The notes: generated from the letters alone by a model not told the origin. Shown: positions 8,591 through 16,673, numbered from the stretch's first letter. The stretch: DNA of 43,566 bases from Mesorhizobium sp. (GCA_004963905.1 SUGL01000046.1:1-43566), one strand, 5' to 3'. Numbers and translations: made by a program.

Positions 8591-9388
8591 ATGCGGCAGG
8601 CGATGGTTACAATTCCTGAACGGCAGACGTCGAGGGTGGCCGGCTGGTCGCGGCGGATCGGAGCGTTCTCGCTCGTCCTTTTGCTGACGGCCCTTGCCGG
8701 CTACCGCCTGGACCTTGTCGAGACGCCGCCCTTCCTGTGGGTGCTGGCGATCGCCGCGTTGCTTGCGGCGCTCGCGCTGCTGCTTGCCGGGCTTGCCTTG
8801 TCGAGGCTGTGGAATTTCGGCGACCGCGGCGGCCGCGATCTCAGCCTCGGCGCGCTGCTGGCGCTGCTGGTGCTTGCTCCTTTCGGCATCGCCGTCTACT
8901 GGGCCACGGTCTATCCGCCGCTGCGCGACATCTCGACAGACCTCGACGACCCGCCGCTGCTCGACACGAGCGACCGGACAAGCGACATGAACGCGCTGTC
9001 GCCGCCCACCCCGGGCGAGCAGAGCCTGCAGGCGCAGGCCTATCCGCTGGTCACCGGGCGCAGCTACAATCTGCCCTTCGAAACCGTGGTCGACGCGGTC
9101 GAAACCGTGCTCGACCGGCGTGACTGGCAGCTGACCGCACCTTATCCGGACATCAACGGGCAGAGCGAGGCGACGATCAATGCGGTCGCCAGGGGTTTCG
9201 TGCTCGGGCTGCCGGCCGACATCGCCATCCGCGTCACCGACGACGGCGAGCAGGTCATCGTCGACATGCGCTCGGCCTCGCGCTACGGCCGCTACGACTT
9301 GGGCGACAACGCCGCCCGCATCACCGATTTCCTCGGCGAGCTCGACCAGGAGGTAGCCGGCCAGGTCGGCGCGGCGCCGGCCGAATAG
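8591..9388 (+). CDS. DUF1499 membrane protein
   Basis: This 265-aa protein has three hydrophobic segments in its first half (roughly residues 22-38, 48-72 and 85-107), then a soluble domain. The latter carries the DUF1499 signature: PPLRDISTDLDDPP, YPLVTGRSYNLPFE, then SRYGRYDLGDNAARITDF near the end. The function of the family is not known. The ATG at 8591 follows CTGGGG; an ATG at 8603 is possible. The stop codon abuts a pair of palindromic repeats, and the next gene is convergent. Confidence 0.8.
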   Translation: MRQAMVTIPERQTSRVAGWSRRIGAFSLVLLLTALAGYRLDLVETPPFLWVLAIAALLAALALLLAGLALSRLWNFGDRGGRDLSLGALLALLVLAPFGIAVYWATVYPPLRDISTDLDDPPLLDTSDRTSDMNALSPPTPGEQSLQAQAYPLVTGRSYNLPFETVVDAVETVLDRRDWQLTAPYPDINGQSEATINAVARGFVLGLPADIAIRVTDDGEQVIVDMRSASRYGRYDLGDNAARITDFLGELDQEVAGQVGAAPAE

Positions 9389-9495
9389 AGCAATTCCAGG
9401 AAAAGTGTGCGGCGGTTTTCCGTCCGGAATTGCGTAAAAACAAACAGAAGCAATTCCAGGAAAAGTGTGCAGCGGTTTTCCGTCCGGAATTGCGT
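9388..9495. repeat. Two near-identical palindromic repeats (CAATTCCAGG family)
   Basis: Copies at 9388-9435 and 9449-9495 each run from AGCAATTCCAGG or AAGCAATTCCAGG through AGCGGTTTTCCGTC (GGCGG in the first) to GGAATTGCGTAAA. The ends are complementary (CAATTCC/GGAATTG), giving a hairpin. The pair fills the gap between the DUF1499 and MBL-fold stop codons, so it could serve as a bidirectional 3' end. Confidence 0.85.
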
Positions 9496-9503
9496 AAACT
9501 AGC

Positions 9504-10409
9504 TCACGCCGGCCTGAACATACCGTCGATCGCCGGGTCGCCGTCGGTGGCGACCAGGCCGCGAGCCACCAGGTCCTCGAGATGGGCAAGCACCGACAGC
9601 CCGGCGGCGCCGTGGAGCCGCGGATCGGTGTCGCGATAGATCGCCGCGACCATGTCCTTGATCGTCCGGTCGCCGCCACGGATGCGTTCCAGGATCGCCC
9701 GCTCGCGCATCTTGCGGTGCGTCTTCAGCCCGCGCATGAAGCTGCGCGGCGCTGTCACCGGTCCGCCATGGCCGGGCAGCAGCAGGCGGTCGCCGCGCTC
9801 GATCAGCCTGTCGAGCGATTGCATATAGTCGGCCATCGCGCCGTCCGGCGGCGCCACGATGGACGTCGCCCAGGCCATGACGTGGTCGGCCGAAAACAGG
9901 ATGCCGGTGCCTTCGAGCCCGAAGGCTGCGTGGTTGGCGGTGTGACCGGGCGTCAGCACCGTCCGTATCGTCCAGCCATCGCCATGCGTAAGGCTGCCGT
10001 CGGCCAGCGCGATATCGGGCACGAAGGTCAAATCCGCGCTGGCATCGAGCGGGTTGACCTCGCCGATGCGCAACGGTCGCGCCGGCCGATGCGGGCCTTC
10101 GGCAAGCACGATCGCGCCCGTGCGCTCTTTCAACCGCGCCGCGAGCGGCGAATGGTCGCGGTGGGTGTGGCTGACGAAGATGTGGCTGACCGGCCGGCCG
10201 CCGGTCGCCGCGAGCAGCGCCTCGAGATGCTCATCGTCATCCGGTCCGGGATCGATCACGGCAAGCGTGTCGCGGCCGACGAGATAGCTGTTGGTGCCAT
10301 GAAAGGTGAACGGGCTCGGGTTGCGGGCCGTGATGCGCTGGACGTCCGGCGCGACGGTGACCGCCTGGCTGTAGGCGGGATCGAAACGTGTGTCGAATTC
10401 TAGCGTCAT
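9504..10409 (-). CDS. MBL-fold metallo-hydrolase (LACTB2-like)
   Basis: This 301-aa protein has the metallo-beta-lactamase metal site SHTHRDH (HxHxDH), followed by a histidine in LTPGHTANH and an Asp in LFSADHVM, enough to bind two metal ions. After the catalytic domain comes a C-terminal winged-helix-like part (TIKDMVAAIYRDTDPRLHG to ATDGDPAIDG), the arrangement seen in the LACTB2 group of hydrolases. Members act on thioesters, nucleic acids or other esters, and the substrate here is unknown. There is no signal peptide, so a cytosolic location is likely. CAGGA precedes the ATG at 10409. It is convergent with the DUF1499 gene, separated by the repeat pair. Confidence 0.87.
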   Translation of the reverse strand: MTLEFDTRFDPAYSQAVTVAPDVQRITARNPSPFTFHGTNSYLVGRDTLAVIDPGPDDDEHLEALLAATGGRPVSHIFVSHTHRDHSPLAARLKERTGAIVLAEGPHRPARPLRIGEVNPLDASADLTFVPDIALADGSLTHGDGWTIRTVLTPGHTANHAAFGLEGTGILFSADHVMAWATSIVAPPDGAMADYMQSLDRLIERGDRLLLPGHGGPVTAPRSFMRGLKTHRKMRERAILERIRGGDRTIKDMVAAIYRDTDPRLHGAAGLSVLAHLEDLVARGLVATDGDPAIDGMFRPA

Positions 10410-10474
10410 GCCCGGTCCTGCTGCTCAGGCGGCAAAACGATTGCCGCTTCCCCCGGAAGCCAATATAGGAAAAT

Positions 10475-10525
10475 CATGCAAGTCGCCCAAAACTGCGCAG
10501 CGGTTTTGGGAGAACGACAGGCATC
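10475..10525. repeat. CCCAAAA-TTTTGGG palindromic repeat
   Basis: CCCAAAA (10486-10492) and TTTTGGG (10504-10510) form a hairpin around a GCGCAGCGG loop, flanked by CATGCA and GGCATCAAGAC. Two more members lie between glgP and glgB. The element lies in the divergent gap between the MBL-fold gene and bioY. Confidence 0.75.
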
Positions 10526-10535
10526 AAGACAGAAT

Positions 10536-10581
10536 TTTAAAGCGCGTCGCCTGAATCCGTTTCTGCGCGATGCGCTTTAAA
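10536..10581. repeat. TTTAAAGCGC inverted repeat upstream of bioY
   Basis: TTTAAAGCGC (10536-10545) is perfectly complementary to GCGCTTTAAA (10572-10581), leaving a 26-base loop. It ends 30 bases before the bioY start. It looks like another dispersed intergenic palindrome. A regulatory role for biotin cannot be excluded, but I see no BioR-type TTATCTATAA site. Confidence 0.6.
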
Positions 10582-10611
10582 GCCAGAAAATCAGCCACAA
10601 CGGGGAAGACC

Positions 10612-11205
10612 ATGGCAACTGCAACCACGATGCGTCCGCTCGTTTCTCTCGCTCTGCCCGACCAGGGCGCGGCACGACTGGCGACGCAGTTCTTTCTGGC
10701 GCTTGCCGGAACCCTCCTGCTTACCCTGTCGGCGAAGACGAGAGTGGTGCTTGGCCCCGTCGACATCTCACTGCAGACGCTTGCCGTCCTCTTGATCGCC
10801 TCGGCCTTCGGCATGCGCCTCGCAGTCGCGACGCTCATCCTCTACCTCGCCGAGGGCGCGATCGGCCTGCCGGTCTTCCAGGGCACGCCGGAAAAGGGCC
10901 TCGGCATCGCCTATATGCTGGGCTCCACCGGCGGCTACCTCGCCGGCTTCGTGCTGATGGCGGCGATCGCCGGCTGGGCCGCCGACCGCGGCTGGGACCG
11001 GCATCCTTTCAGGCTCTTCGGCGCCATGCTCGTCGCCGAGATCGTCATGATGGCGATGGGCTTTGCCTGGCTGGCGGTCCTCATCGGGCCGGAAAAGTCG
11101 TGGCAGTTCGGCGTCGCGCCGTTCATCGCCGGCGACCTGATCAAGGTGGCGCTGGCCGCCAGCCTGGTGCCGGCCGTTTGGGCGCTGCTGCCGAAGCAGA
11201 CGTGA
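10612..11205 (+). CDS. bioY: Biotin transporter BioY
   Basis: This 197-aa inner-membrane protein is the substrate-binding S component of a biotin ECF-type transporter. Typical BioY features are TLSAKTRVVLGPVDISLQTL near the N-terminus, FGMRLAVATLILYLAEGAIG, then LPVFQGTPEKGLGIAYMLG and GGYLAGFVLMA. About six membrane segments are evident. No bioM or bioN energising genes adjoin it, so it may act alone or use a shared module. I chose the ATG at 10612 because GGGGAAG precedes it; the upstream in-frame ATG at 10570 lies inside a repeat. A terminator follows 20 bases after the stop. Confidence 0.92.
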   Translation: MATATTMRPLVSLALPDQGAARLATQFFLALAGTLLLTLSAKTRVVLGPVDISLQTLAVLLIASAFGMRLAVATLILYLAEGAIGLPVFQGTPEKGLGIAYMLGSTGGYLAGFVLMAAIAGWAADRGWDRHPFRLFGAMLVAEIVMMAMGFAWLAVLIGPEKSWQFGVAPFIAGDLIKVALAASLVPAVWALLPKQT

Positions 11206-11225
11206 TCCGAGCAAAAATTAGTATA

Positions 11226-11259
11226 GGTCGGCAGGCGCTTAGCCCGCCGGCCCTTTTTT
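11226..11259 (+). terminator. Rho-independent terminator after bioY
   Basis: An 11-bp stem (11226-11236 with 11242-11252, one wobble and one mismatch) with a five-base loop is followed by TTTTTT at 11254-11259. It separates bioY from the rfb operon. Confidence 0.8.
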
Positions 11260-11422
11260 ATGGTGCAGGCGGAAGGGCCGCGAGACTGCGGCATGGAGAT
11301 GACAGGAAGGCAAATAGCGTCGCAAAGAACTCAAAGCGACAATTGACAAGCCGGTGCCCGAAACCTAAGCACGGGCAAACTTGGCGTCTGGGCGGGGGCC
11401 TCGGCAGTTCAAGGAGAGCTTG

Positions 11423-12313
11423 TTGAAAGGAATTATCCTTGCGGGCGGCAGCGGGACACGACTTTATCCGCTTACATTGGCAATATCTAAGCAAATCCTG
11501 CCGATCTACGACAAGCCGATGATCTACTATCCGCTGAGCGTGCTGATGCTTGCGGGGATCCGTCAGATCCTGGTTATTTCAACGCCGCGCGACTTGCCGG
11601 CTTTTCAGGCTCTGCTGGGCGACGGCTCCGAATTCGGCGTCGAGCTTTCCTACGCCGAGCAGCCGCAACCCAACGGCCTCGCCGAGGCTTTCATCATCGG
11701 CCGCGACTTCATCGGCAAGGACAACGTATCGATGATTCTCGGCGACAACATCTATTTCGGCGAGGGCCTGTCGCATCTCTGTCGCGCCGCGGCGGCACGT
11801 GAAAGTGGCGCCTCGGTGTTCGCTTACCATGTCGATGATCCCGAGCGGTATGGCGTCGTCTCCTTCGACAAAACCACCGGCAGGGCCTTGACGATCGAGG
11901 AAAAGCCTCAGAAGCCGAAGTCCAATTGGGCCGTCACGGGTCTCTATTTCTACGACAACGACGTCGTCGACATCGCCTCGACGATCCGCCCTTCGGCGCG
12001 CGGCGAGCTCGAGATCACGGCGGTCAACAACGTCTATCTCGAACGCGGCGAGCTGCAGGTGCATCAGCTCGGCCGCGGTTATGCCTGGCTCGACACCGGC
12101 ACGCATGACAGCCTGCATGAAGCGTCATCCTTCGTGCGCACGATCGAGCATCGCCAGGGCATCAAGGTCGCCTGCCCGGAGGAAATCGCCTTCGAGCAGG
12201 GCTGGCTCGGCGCCGAAAAGGTTCTGGAACGCGCGGCGCGCCTGGGCAAGAATGAGTATGCAGCCTATCTGCGCAAGCGCGTTGCCGATCTTATGGAGGA
12301 ACGAGGTGCTTGA
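11423..12313 (+). CDS. rfbA: Glucose-1-phosphate thymidylyltransferase
   Basis: RfbA (RmlA) joins dTTP and glucose-1-phosphate to make dTDP-glucose, the first step of dTDP-L-rhamnose synthesis. The 296-aa protein begins MKGIILAGGSGTRLYPLT, the nucleotide-binding loop, and continues with KQILPIYDKPMIYYPLSVLM, LGDNIYFG, IEEKPQKPKSN and AWLDTGTHDSL, all typical. The start is a TTG at 11423, six bases after GGAG (11413-11416). An adjacent TTG at 11420 is the only close alternative; an upstream ATG at 11381 would add residues foreign to the family. It is the first gene of rfbACBD and overlaps rfbC by eight bases. Confidence 0.95.
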   Translation: MKGIILAGGSGTRLYPLTLAISKQILPIYDKPMIYYPLSVLMLAGIRQILVISTPRDLPAFQALLGDGSEFGVELSYAEQPQPNGLAEAFIIGRDFIGKDNVSMILGDNIYFGEGLSHLCRAAAARESGASVFAYHVDDPERYGVVSFDKTTGRALTIEEKPQKPKSNWAVTGLYFYDNDVVDIASTIRPSARGELEITAVNNVYLERGELQVHQLGRGYAWLDTGTHDSLHEASSFVRTIEHRQGIKVACPEEIAFEQGWLGAEKVLERAARLGKNEYAAYLRKRVADLMEERGA

Positions 12314-12860
12314 GGTCAGGCCTCTCGGCCTCGACGGCGTGCTGGAGATCGTGCCGAAGCGGGACGGCGACGCACGCGGTTTCTTCAGCGAGACCTGGAA
12401 CGCCGCCCGTTTCGCCGAGGCCGGCATCGATCTCGTCTTCGTGCAGGACAACCATTCCTATTCCGCGGCGGCCGGCGTGCTGCGCGGGCTGCACTACCAG
12501 CTGCCGTCGCGCGCCCAGGACAAGCTGCTGCGCGTCATCAGGGGCAGCGTGTTGGATGTCGCGGTCGACATCCGCCGTTCCTCGCCGACCTTCGGCAAGT
12601 GGGTCGCGCTGGAGATATCGGCCGAGAAGGGCAACCAGATCCTGGTGCCGAAAGGATTTGCGCACGGCTTCGTCACGCTCGTGCCGGATACCGAGGTGCT
12701 GTACAAGGTGACCGACACCTATTCGCCCGAGCATGACCGGTCGATCCGTTTCGACGATCAGGCGATCGGCATAGAATGGCCGGCAATTGCCGGCGGATTC
12801 CAGCTTTCGGACAAGGATCGCAAGGCGCCATCGCTTGCCATGGCCGAGGTGTTCGCGTGA
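12306..12860 (+). CDS. rfbC: dTDP-4-dehydrorhamnose 3,5-epimerase
   Basis: RfbC (RmlC) inverts C3 and C5 of the 4-keto sugar in the third step of dTDP-L-rhamnose synthesis. The 184-aa cupin protein has DARGFFSETWN, QDNHSYSAAAGVLRGLHYQ (the LHYQ His is the catalytic base), DVAVDIRRSSPTFGKW and LVPKGFAHGFVTL. It starts with GTG at 12306, five bases after a GGAGGA box, inside the end of rfbA, so translation is probably coupled. The TGA is followed directly by the ribosome site of rfbB. Confidence 0.95.
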   Translation: MLEVRPLGLDGVLEIVPKRDGDARGFFSETWNAARFAEAGIDLVFVQDNHSYSAAAGVLRGLHYQLPSRAQDKLLRVIRGSVLDVAVDIRRSSPTFGKWVALEISAEKGNQILVPKGFAHGFVTLVPDTEVLYKVTDTYSPEHDRSIRFDDQAIGIEWPAIAGGFQLSDKDRKAPSLAMAEVFA

Positions 12861-12871
12861 GGAGGGACGGC

Positions 12872-13999
12872 ATGAATTTTCTGGTCACCGGCGGCGCCGG
12901 CTTCATCGGCTCCGCCGTCTGCCGGCATCTGTGCGCCAACCCGGCCTATCGCGTCACCAATCTCGACAAGCTCACCTATGCCGGCAACCTCGCATCACTC
13001 AGGCCGATCGAGAACGCGCACAATTACCGTTTCGAGCAGGCCGACATATGCGACGAGCGCGCTGTGCTCGACATATTGCGCCGCGACGACATCGACATCG
13101 TCATGAACCTCGCCGCCGAGAGTCATGTCGATCGTTCGATCGACGGCCCCCGCGCCTTCATCGAGACCAACATCGTCGGCACCTACCGCATCCTGAACGC
13201 CGCGCTCGACTACTGGCGCGGCCTGTCCGAGGAGCGCAAGACCGGCTTCCGCTTCCACCATGTCTCGACCGACGAGGTATTCGGCGATCTGCCCTTCGAC
13301 GGCGGCATGTTCGTCGAGGAGACGCCCTATGCGCCGTCCTCGCCCTATTCGGCTTCGAAGGCGGCGTCGGACCATCTGGTGCGGGCCTGGCACGAGACCT
13401 ATGGCCTGCCTGTCGTGCTGTCCAACTGCTCGAACAATTACGGCCCCTATCATTTCCCCGAAAAGCTGATCCCGCTGGTCATCCTCAACGCGCTCGACGA
13501 GAAGCCGCTGCCGGTCTATGGCGCCGGCGCCAATGTGCGCGACTGGCTGTTCGTCGAGGATCACGCGCGCGCGCTGGAGCTGGTGGCGACTAAGGGGCGG
13601 CCGGGCGAGAGCTACAATGTCGGCGGCAATTCCGAGCGCACCAATCTTGGCGTCGTCGAGACCATTTGCGATCTTCTCGACGGGAGGCGGCCGCGCGCCG
13701 GCGGCGCGAGCTACCGCGATCTGATCACCTTCGTCACCGATCGCCCCGGCCACGACCGCCGCTATGCGATCGACGCCTCCAAGATCGCGCGCGATCTCGG
13801 CTGGGCGCCTAAGGAGAATTTCGACAGCGGCCTGGCAAGGACGGTCGACTGGTATCTCGACAACAAATGGTGGTGGGCGCCGATCCGCGAGCAACGCTAC
13901 AACGGCGAGCGGCTGGGCCAAAGCCCAATCGAAAGCAGGGAATCCGAAAACGGCCCGATCGAAAGCGCGAAGGCCGAGAGCAGGAAGGTGGCCACGTGA
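12872..13999 (+). CDS. rfbB: dTDP-glucose 4,6-dehydratase
   Basis: RfbB (RmlB) uses bound NAD to convert dTDP-glucose to dTDP-4-keto-6-deoxyglucose, the second rhamnose step. The 375-aa extended SDR has FLVTGGAGFIGS at its start, LAAESHVDRSIDGP, the STDEVFGDL loop and YSASKAASDHLV with the catalytic Tyr at 159. GGAGGG lies six bases before the ATG at 12872. The family normally ends soon after the YNGERLG motif. Here about 25 further residues rich in Ser, Glu and Ala, with PIES twice, form a low-complexity tail. The stop codon overlaps the GTG of rfbD (GTGA). Confidence 0.95.
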   Translation: MNFLVTGGAGFIGSAVCRHLCANPAYRVTNLDKLTYAGNLASLRPIENAHNYRFEQADICDERAVLDILRRDDIDIVMNLAAESHVDRSIDGPRAFIETNIVGTYRILNAALDYWRGLSEERKTGFRFHHVSTDEVFGDLPFDGGMFVEETPYAPSSPYSASKAASDHLVRAWHETYGLPVVLSNCSNNYGPYHFPEKLIPLVILNALDEKPLPVYGAGANVRDWLFVEDHARALELVATKGRPGESYNVGGNSERTNLGVVETICDLLDGRRPRAGGASYRDLITFVTDRPGHDRRYAIDASKIARDLGWAPKENFDSGLARTVDWYLDNKWWWAPIREQRYNGERLGQSPIESRESENGPIESAKAESRKVAT

Positions 14000-16272
14000 G
14001 GCTTGCCGTCACCGGACGCGAGGGCCAGGTCGCCGCAAGCCTGATCGAGACGGCACGGGGCCGCGACGACATGGAAGTCGTCGCCGTCGGCCGGCCGGCG
14101 CTCGACCTGGCGCGGCCCGACACGGTGTTTGCAGCGCTGGAAGCGGCAAGGCCGGACATCGTCGTTTCCGCGGCCGCTTACACCGCCGTCGACCAGGCCG
14201 AGGACGAGAAGGACCTTGCCTTCGCGGTGAACGCAACCGGCGCCGGCAAAGTGGCCGAGGCGGCAGCAAGGCTCGGCGTTCCCGTGATCCATCTGTCGAC
14301 CGACTATGTCTTCGACGGCACCAAGGATGGCGCCTATGTCGAAACCGACGCGACCGCGCCGCTCGGCGTCTACGGCGCCTCCAAGCTTGCCGGCGAGCAG
14401 GCCGTGGCCGCCGCCAATCCGCGCCACCTTATCCTGCGCACCGCCTGGGTCTACAGCCCCTTCGGCAGGAACTTCGTCAAGACGATGCTGAGGCTGGCCG
14501 GCGACCGCGACGAGATTTCGGTCGTCGCCGATCAATGGGGAAATCCGACGTCCGCGCTGGATATCGCCGACGCCATCCTGCATGCATCGGCCAGGCTGGG
14601 GGAAGACAAGAATTTCGCCGCCTTTGGCATCTATCACTTGGCGGGCGAGGGCGAGACCAACTGGAGCGGCTTTGCCCGTCACATCCTCGACACAAGCCGG
14701 GCGTTTGGTGGGCCGCATGCGAGCGTGCGCGATATCGCGACGGCGGACCATCCCGCCAAGGCGCGGCGCCCGGCCAATTCGCGGCTGTCGAGTGCGAGGT
14801 TCGCGGGTGTGTTTGGATGGCAGGCGCCGAAGTGGCGGGTGTCGACAGAGGCGGTTGTGCGCCGGCTGGCAGGGGGCGAGACGAGGCACCCAACCGAGGT
14901 CGACGCCCACTCACCTTCTCTTCTTGCCCTCTCCAAGGCACTCAATAAGCAAGAAGAAGTTAGTATCTGCACAGATGATGCAAAAATTATAGCATTCTAT
15001 CTTCCTCAATTCCATAGAATAGTTGAAAATTCAGAATGGTGGGGGCCAGGATTTACGGAATGGACAAATGTCGCTCGAGCGACCCCGAATTTCATTGGTC
15101 ATAATCAACCAAGAATTCCTCGCGAGCTGGGATATTATGACCTTACAAACCCAGCTACCATGAGAGAGCAGGTAGATCTGGCTAAACTTTACGACATATA
15201 TGGATTTTGTTTCCATCACTATTGGTTCAGTGGCAGAAAAATATTAGAAAGGCCGATAGAATTATTTATAAAATCTGACATAGATTTTAAATTTTGCATG
15301 TGCTGGGCCAATGAAAACTGGACGCGCGCATGGGATGGCGACACAAAAAGTATTCTGCTGGAACAGAAGTACGCCGAAGGGGATGCCGAGCTTTTCATCG
15401 ACTCGATGTTCGGCTACTTCAGCGACCAACGGTACATAAAAATTGGTGGGATGCCGCTATTGGTCGTCTATCGAGCCAAGGATATCCCGGATCCGCGGCG
15501 GTGGTTTTCCATATGGCGGGATCGGGCGGTAGCAAATGGGTTTCCGGGCATTCACATCAGTGTGGTCGATTTCTATGACATATCCACTCCCCAAGAAGTC
15601 GGGGCCGATTCCCTGGTTGAATTCCCTCCCCATAAATTCAACGGACCGCAAAACCATCCTTCCGAGTTTCCGTCTCTCATCAATCCGAATTTCTCAGGCG
15701 GTGTTGTTGACTATCGCAAAATGATTGCCCAGAGCGCTAATCGTCCGAAACCGTCATTCAATATGTTCAGAGGCATCATTCCGGGATGGGACAACACTGC
15801 TCGGCGACAGAACAATCCAACAATTGTGGTCAATTCGTCGCCCGAACTGTATGGCGAATGGCTCCGGTTCCTGCGCTTTCAGGCTCGGCACGATCATCCT
15901 GACTCGGACGACCGCCTTATATTTGTCAATGCTTGGAATGAGTGGGGCGAGGGATGTTATCTTGAGCCCGACCAGCGATGGGGGCTTTCTTATCTCGAGG
16001 AAACGCTTCGCGGCAAATTCTTTGACGGCGCAAACGAACCCACCGGGACGGATGAGGCGAGATCGCGTTTGTTCGATCGGATTGTGGCTCTGAGGAAGGA
16101 CGAGGAAATTTCGGGATCACAAATTGCCGTGGAGACTCTGGTGGCCATAAAACCCCCAAGTCGGATAGCTGTAGGGGTTTCAAAGCTGCTGCGGAGATGG
16201 CCACTGCTGCATTCCGTGGCCGCCTATCTTTACAAGTGTTTGCTGTTCGCGAGGCAGATAAGCAATGGATAA
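13996..16272 (+). CDS. rfbD: RfbD-WbsX fusion: dTDP-4-dehydrorhamnose reductase with GH99-like domain
   Basis: Residues 1 to about 294 are a complete RmlD reductase, the last step of dTDP-L-rhamnose synthesis: LAVTGREGQVA, SAAAYTAVDQAE, HLSTDYVFDGT, YGASKLAGEQ, RTAWVYSPFGRNFV and DQWGNPTSALD. A linker of about 35 residues leads into a WbsX-type (GH99-like) domain from residue 330: IIAFYLPQFHRI, WWGPGFTEWTNV, GYYDLTNPATM, FCFHHYWFSG, CWANENWTRAWDGD and NAWNEWGEGCYLEPD. WbsX proteins occur in O-antigen loci and probably cleave or modify glycans. The GTG at 13996 follows AGGAAGG. No ATG, GTG or TTG lies in frame between codon 288 and the WbsX domain, so the two are read as one 758-aa protein. 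The DNA turns AT-rich near 14940, suggesting that the second part was acquired. Confidence 0.85.
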   Translation: MRLAVTGREGQVAASLIETARGRDDMEVVAVGRPALDLARPDTVFAALEAARPDIVVSAAAYTAVDQAEDEKDLAFAVNATGAGKVAEAAARLGVPVIHLSTDYVFDGTKDGAYVETDATAPLGVYGASKLAGEQAVAAANPRHLILRTAWVYSPFGRNFVKTMLRLAGDRDEISVVADQWGNPTSALDIADAILHASARLGEDKNFAAFGIYHLAGEGETNWSGFARHILDTSRAFGGPHASVRDIATADHPAKARRPANSRLSSARFAGVFGWQAPKWRVSTEAVVRRLAGGETRHPTEVDAHSPSLLALSKALNKQEEVSICTDDAKIIAFYLPQFHRIVENSEWWGPGFTEWTNVARATPNFIGHNQPRIPRELGYYDLTNPATMREQVDLAKLYDIYGFCFHHYWFSGRKILERPIELFIKSDIDFKFCMCWANENWTRAWDGDTKSILLEQKYAEGDAELFIDSMFGYFSDQRYIKIGGMPLLVVYRAKDIPDPRRWFSIWRDRAVANGFPGIHISVVDFYDISTPQEVGADSLVEFPPHKFNGPQNHPSEFPSLINPNFSGGVVDYRKMIAQSANRPKPSFNMFRGIIPGWDNTARRQNNPTIVVNSSPELYGEWLRFLRFQARHDHPDSDDRLIFVNAWNEWGEGCYLEPDQRWGLSYLEETLRGKFFDGANEPTGTDEARSRLFDRIVALRKDEEISGSQIAVETLVAIKPPSRIAVGVSKLLRRWPLLHSVAAYLYKCLLFARQISNG

Positions 16273-16423
16273 TATAGCTATGGCTCATTTCAACGCGAAT
16301 AATGGCATTAAAGACAACATCATCGAGCTGCATACTTGCCTATCAAAGTGGTTCGATCGCATCGTTTTGGCGGCAGCGAGCCAAATAACGAAAAACATCA
16401 CAGACTTTTCGGTTTGTGGGTAG
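16265..16423 (+). CDS. Possible 52-aa protein overlapping the rfbD stop
   Basis: An ATG at 16265 overlaps the TAA of the fusion gene and opens 52 codons to a TAG at 16421. The predicted peptide starts MDNIAMAHFNANNG and ends NITDFSVCG. I recognise no family and see no ribosome site. After the TAG the frame stays open for many codons, so this may be the truncated start of a decayed gene. It could equally be chance. Confidence 0.2.
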   Translation: MDNIAMAHFNANNGIKDNIIELHTCLSKWFDRIVLAAASQITKNITDFSVCG

Positions 16424-16673
16424 GTACGATGCTCACCTCGCCGACTCCATTCCGCAAGTCGCACTACTACGACCAAAAAGGCAACCCCTAGAAGCAATCA
16501 CGTACGGGAAATTCACGAAGTCAAAAAACATCTGGCGATCCCCCCAACTCCGCGCTAATGCGATAGCTGGGTAAGGGAATTGGGGATTTGCAATCTGGAG
16601 TGGCGGCGGACAATGGTCGAGCCGGCGCCGTTCTGGTAGTCATATCCTCACGCCTGGAGTTCAGTACTACCCA
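16424..16673. other. Gene-free gap of mixed composition
   Basis: With the doubtful 52-aa frame, about 400 bases (16273-16673) between the fusion gene and the dehydratase hold no convincing gene. The composition is lower in G+C than the flanking rfb and dehydratase genes, especially up to about 16540, and returns to the local style after about 16600. A 70-aa minus-strand frame (16285-16497) with a hydrophobic start is the only other candidate and lacks support. The stretch looks like the scar of an insertion or deletion. Confidence 0.5.

Noticed and set aside
10440..10611. BioR operator upstream of bioY
   Set aside because: No TTATCTATAA-like site is present; the palindromes there belong to dispersed repeats.
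14974..14994. ATGATG near the start of the WbsX domain as a separate start codon
   Set aside because: It lies in another frame and meets a stop after a few codons, so it cannot start the WbsX domain.
16285..16497. 70-aa minus-strand frame with a hydrophobic start in the gap after the fusion gene
   Set aside because: No ribosome site, no family, and unclear composition; too weak to list as a gene.
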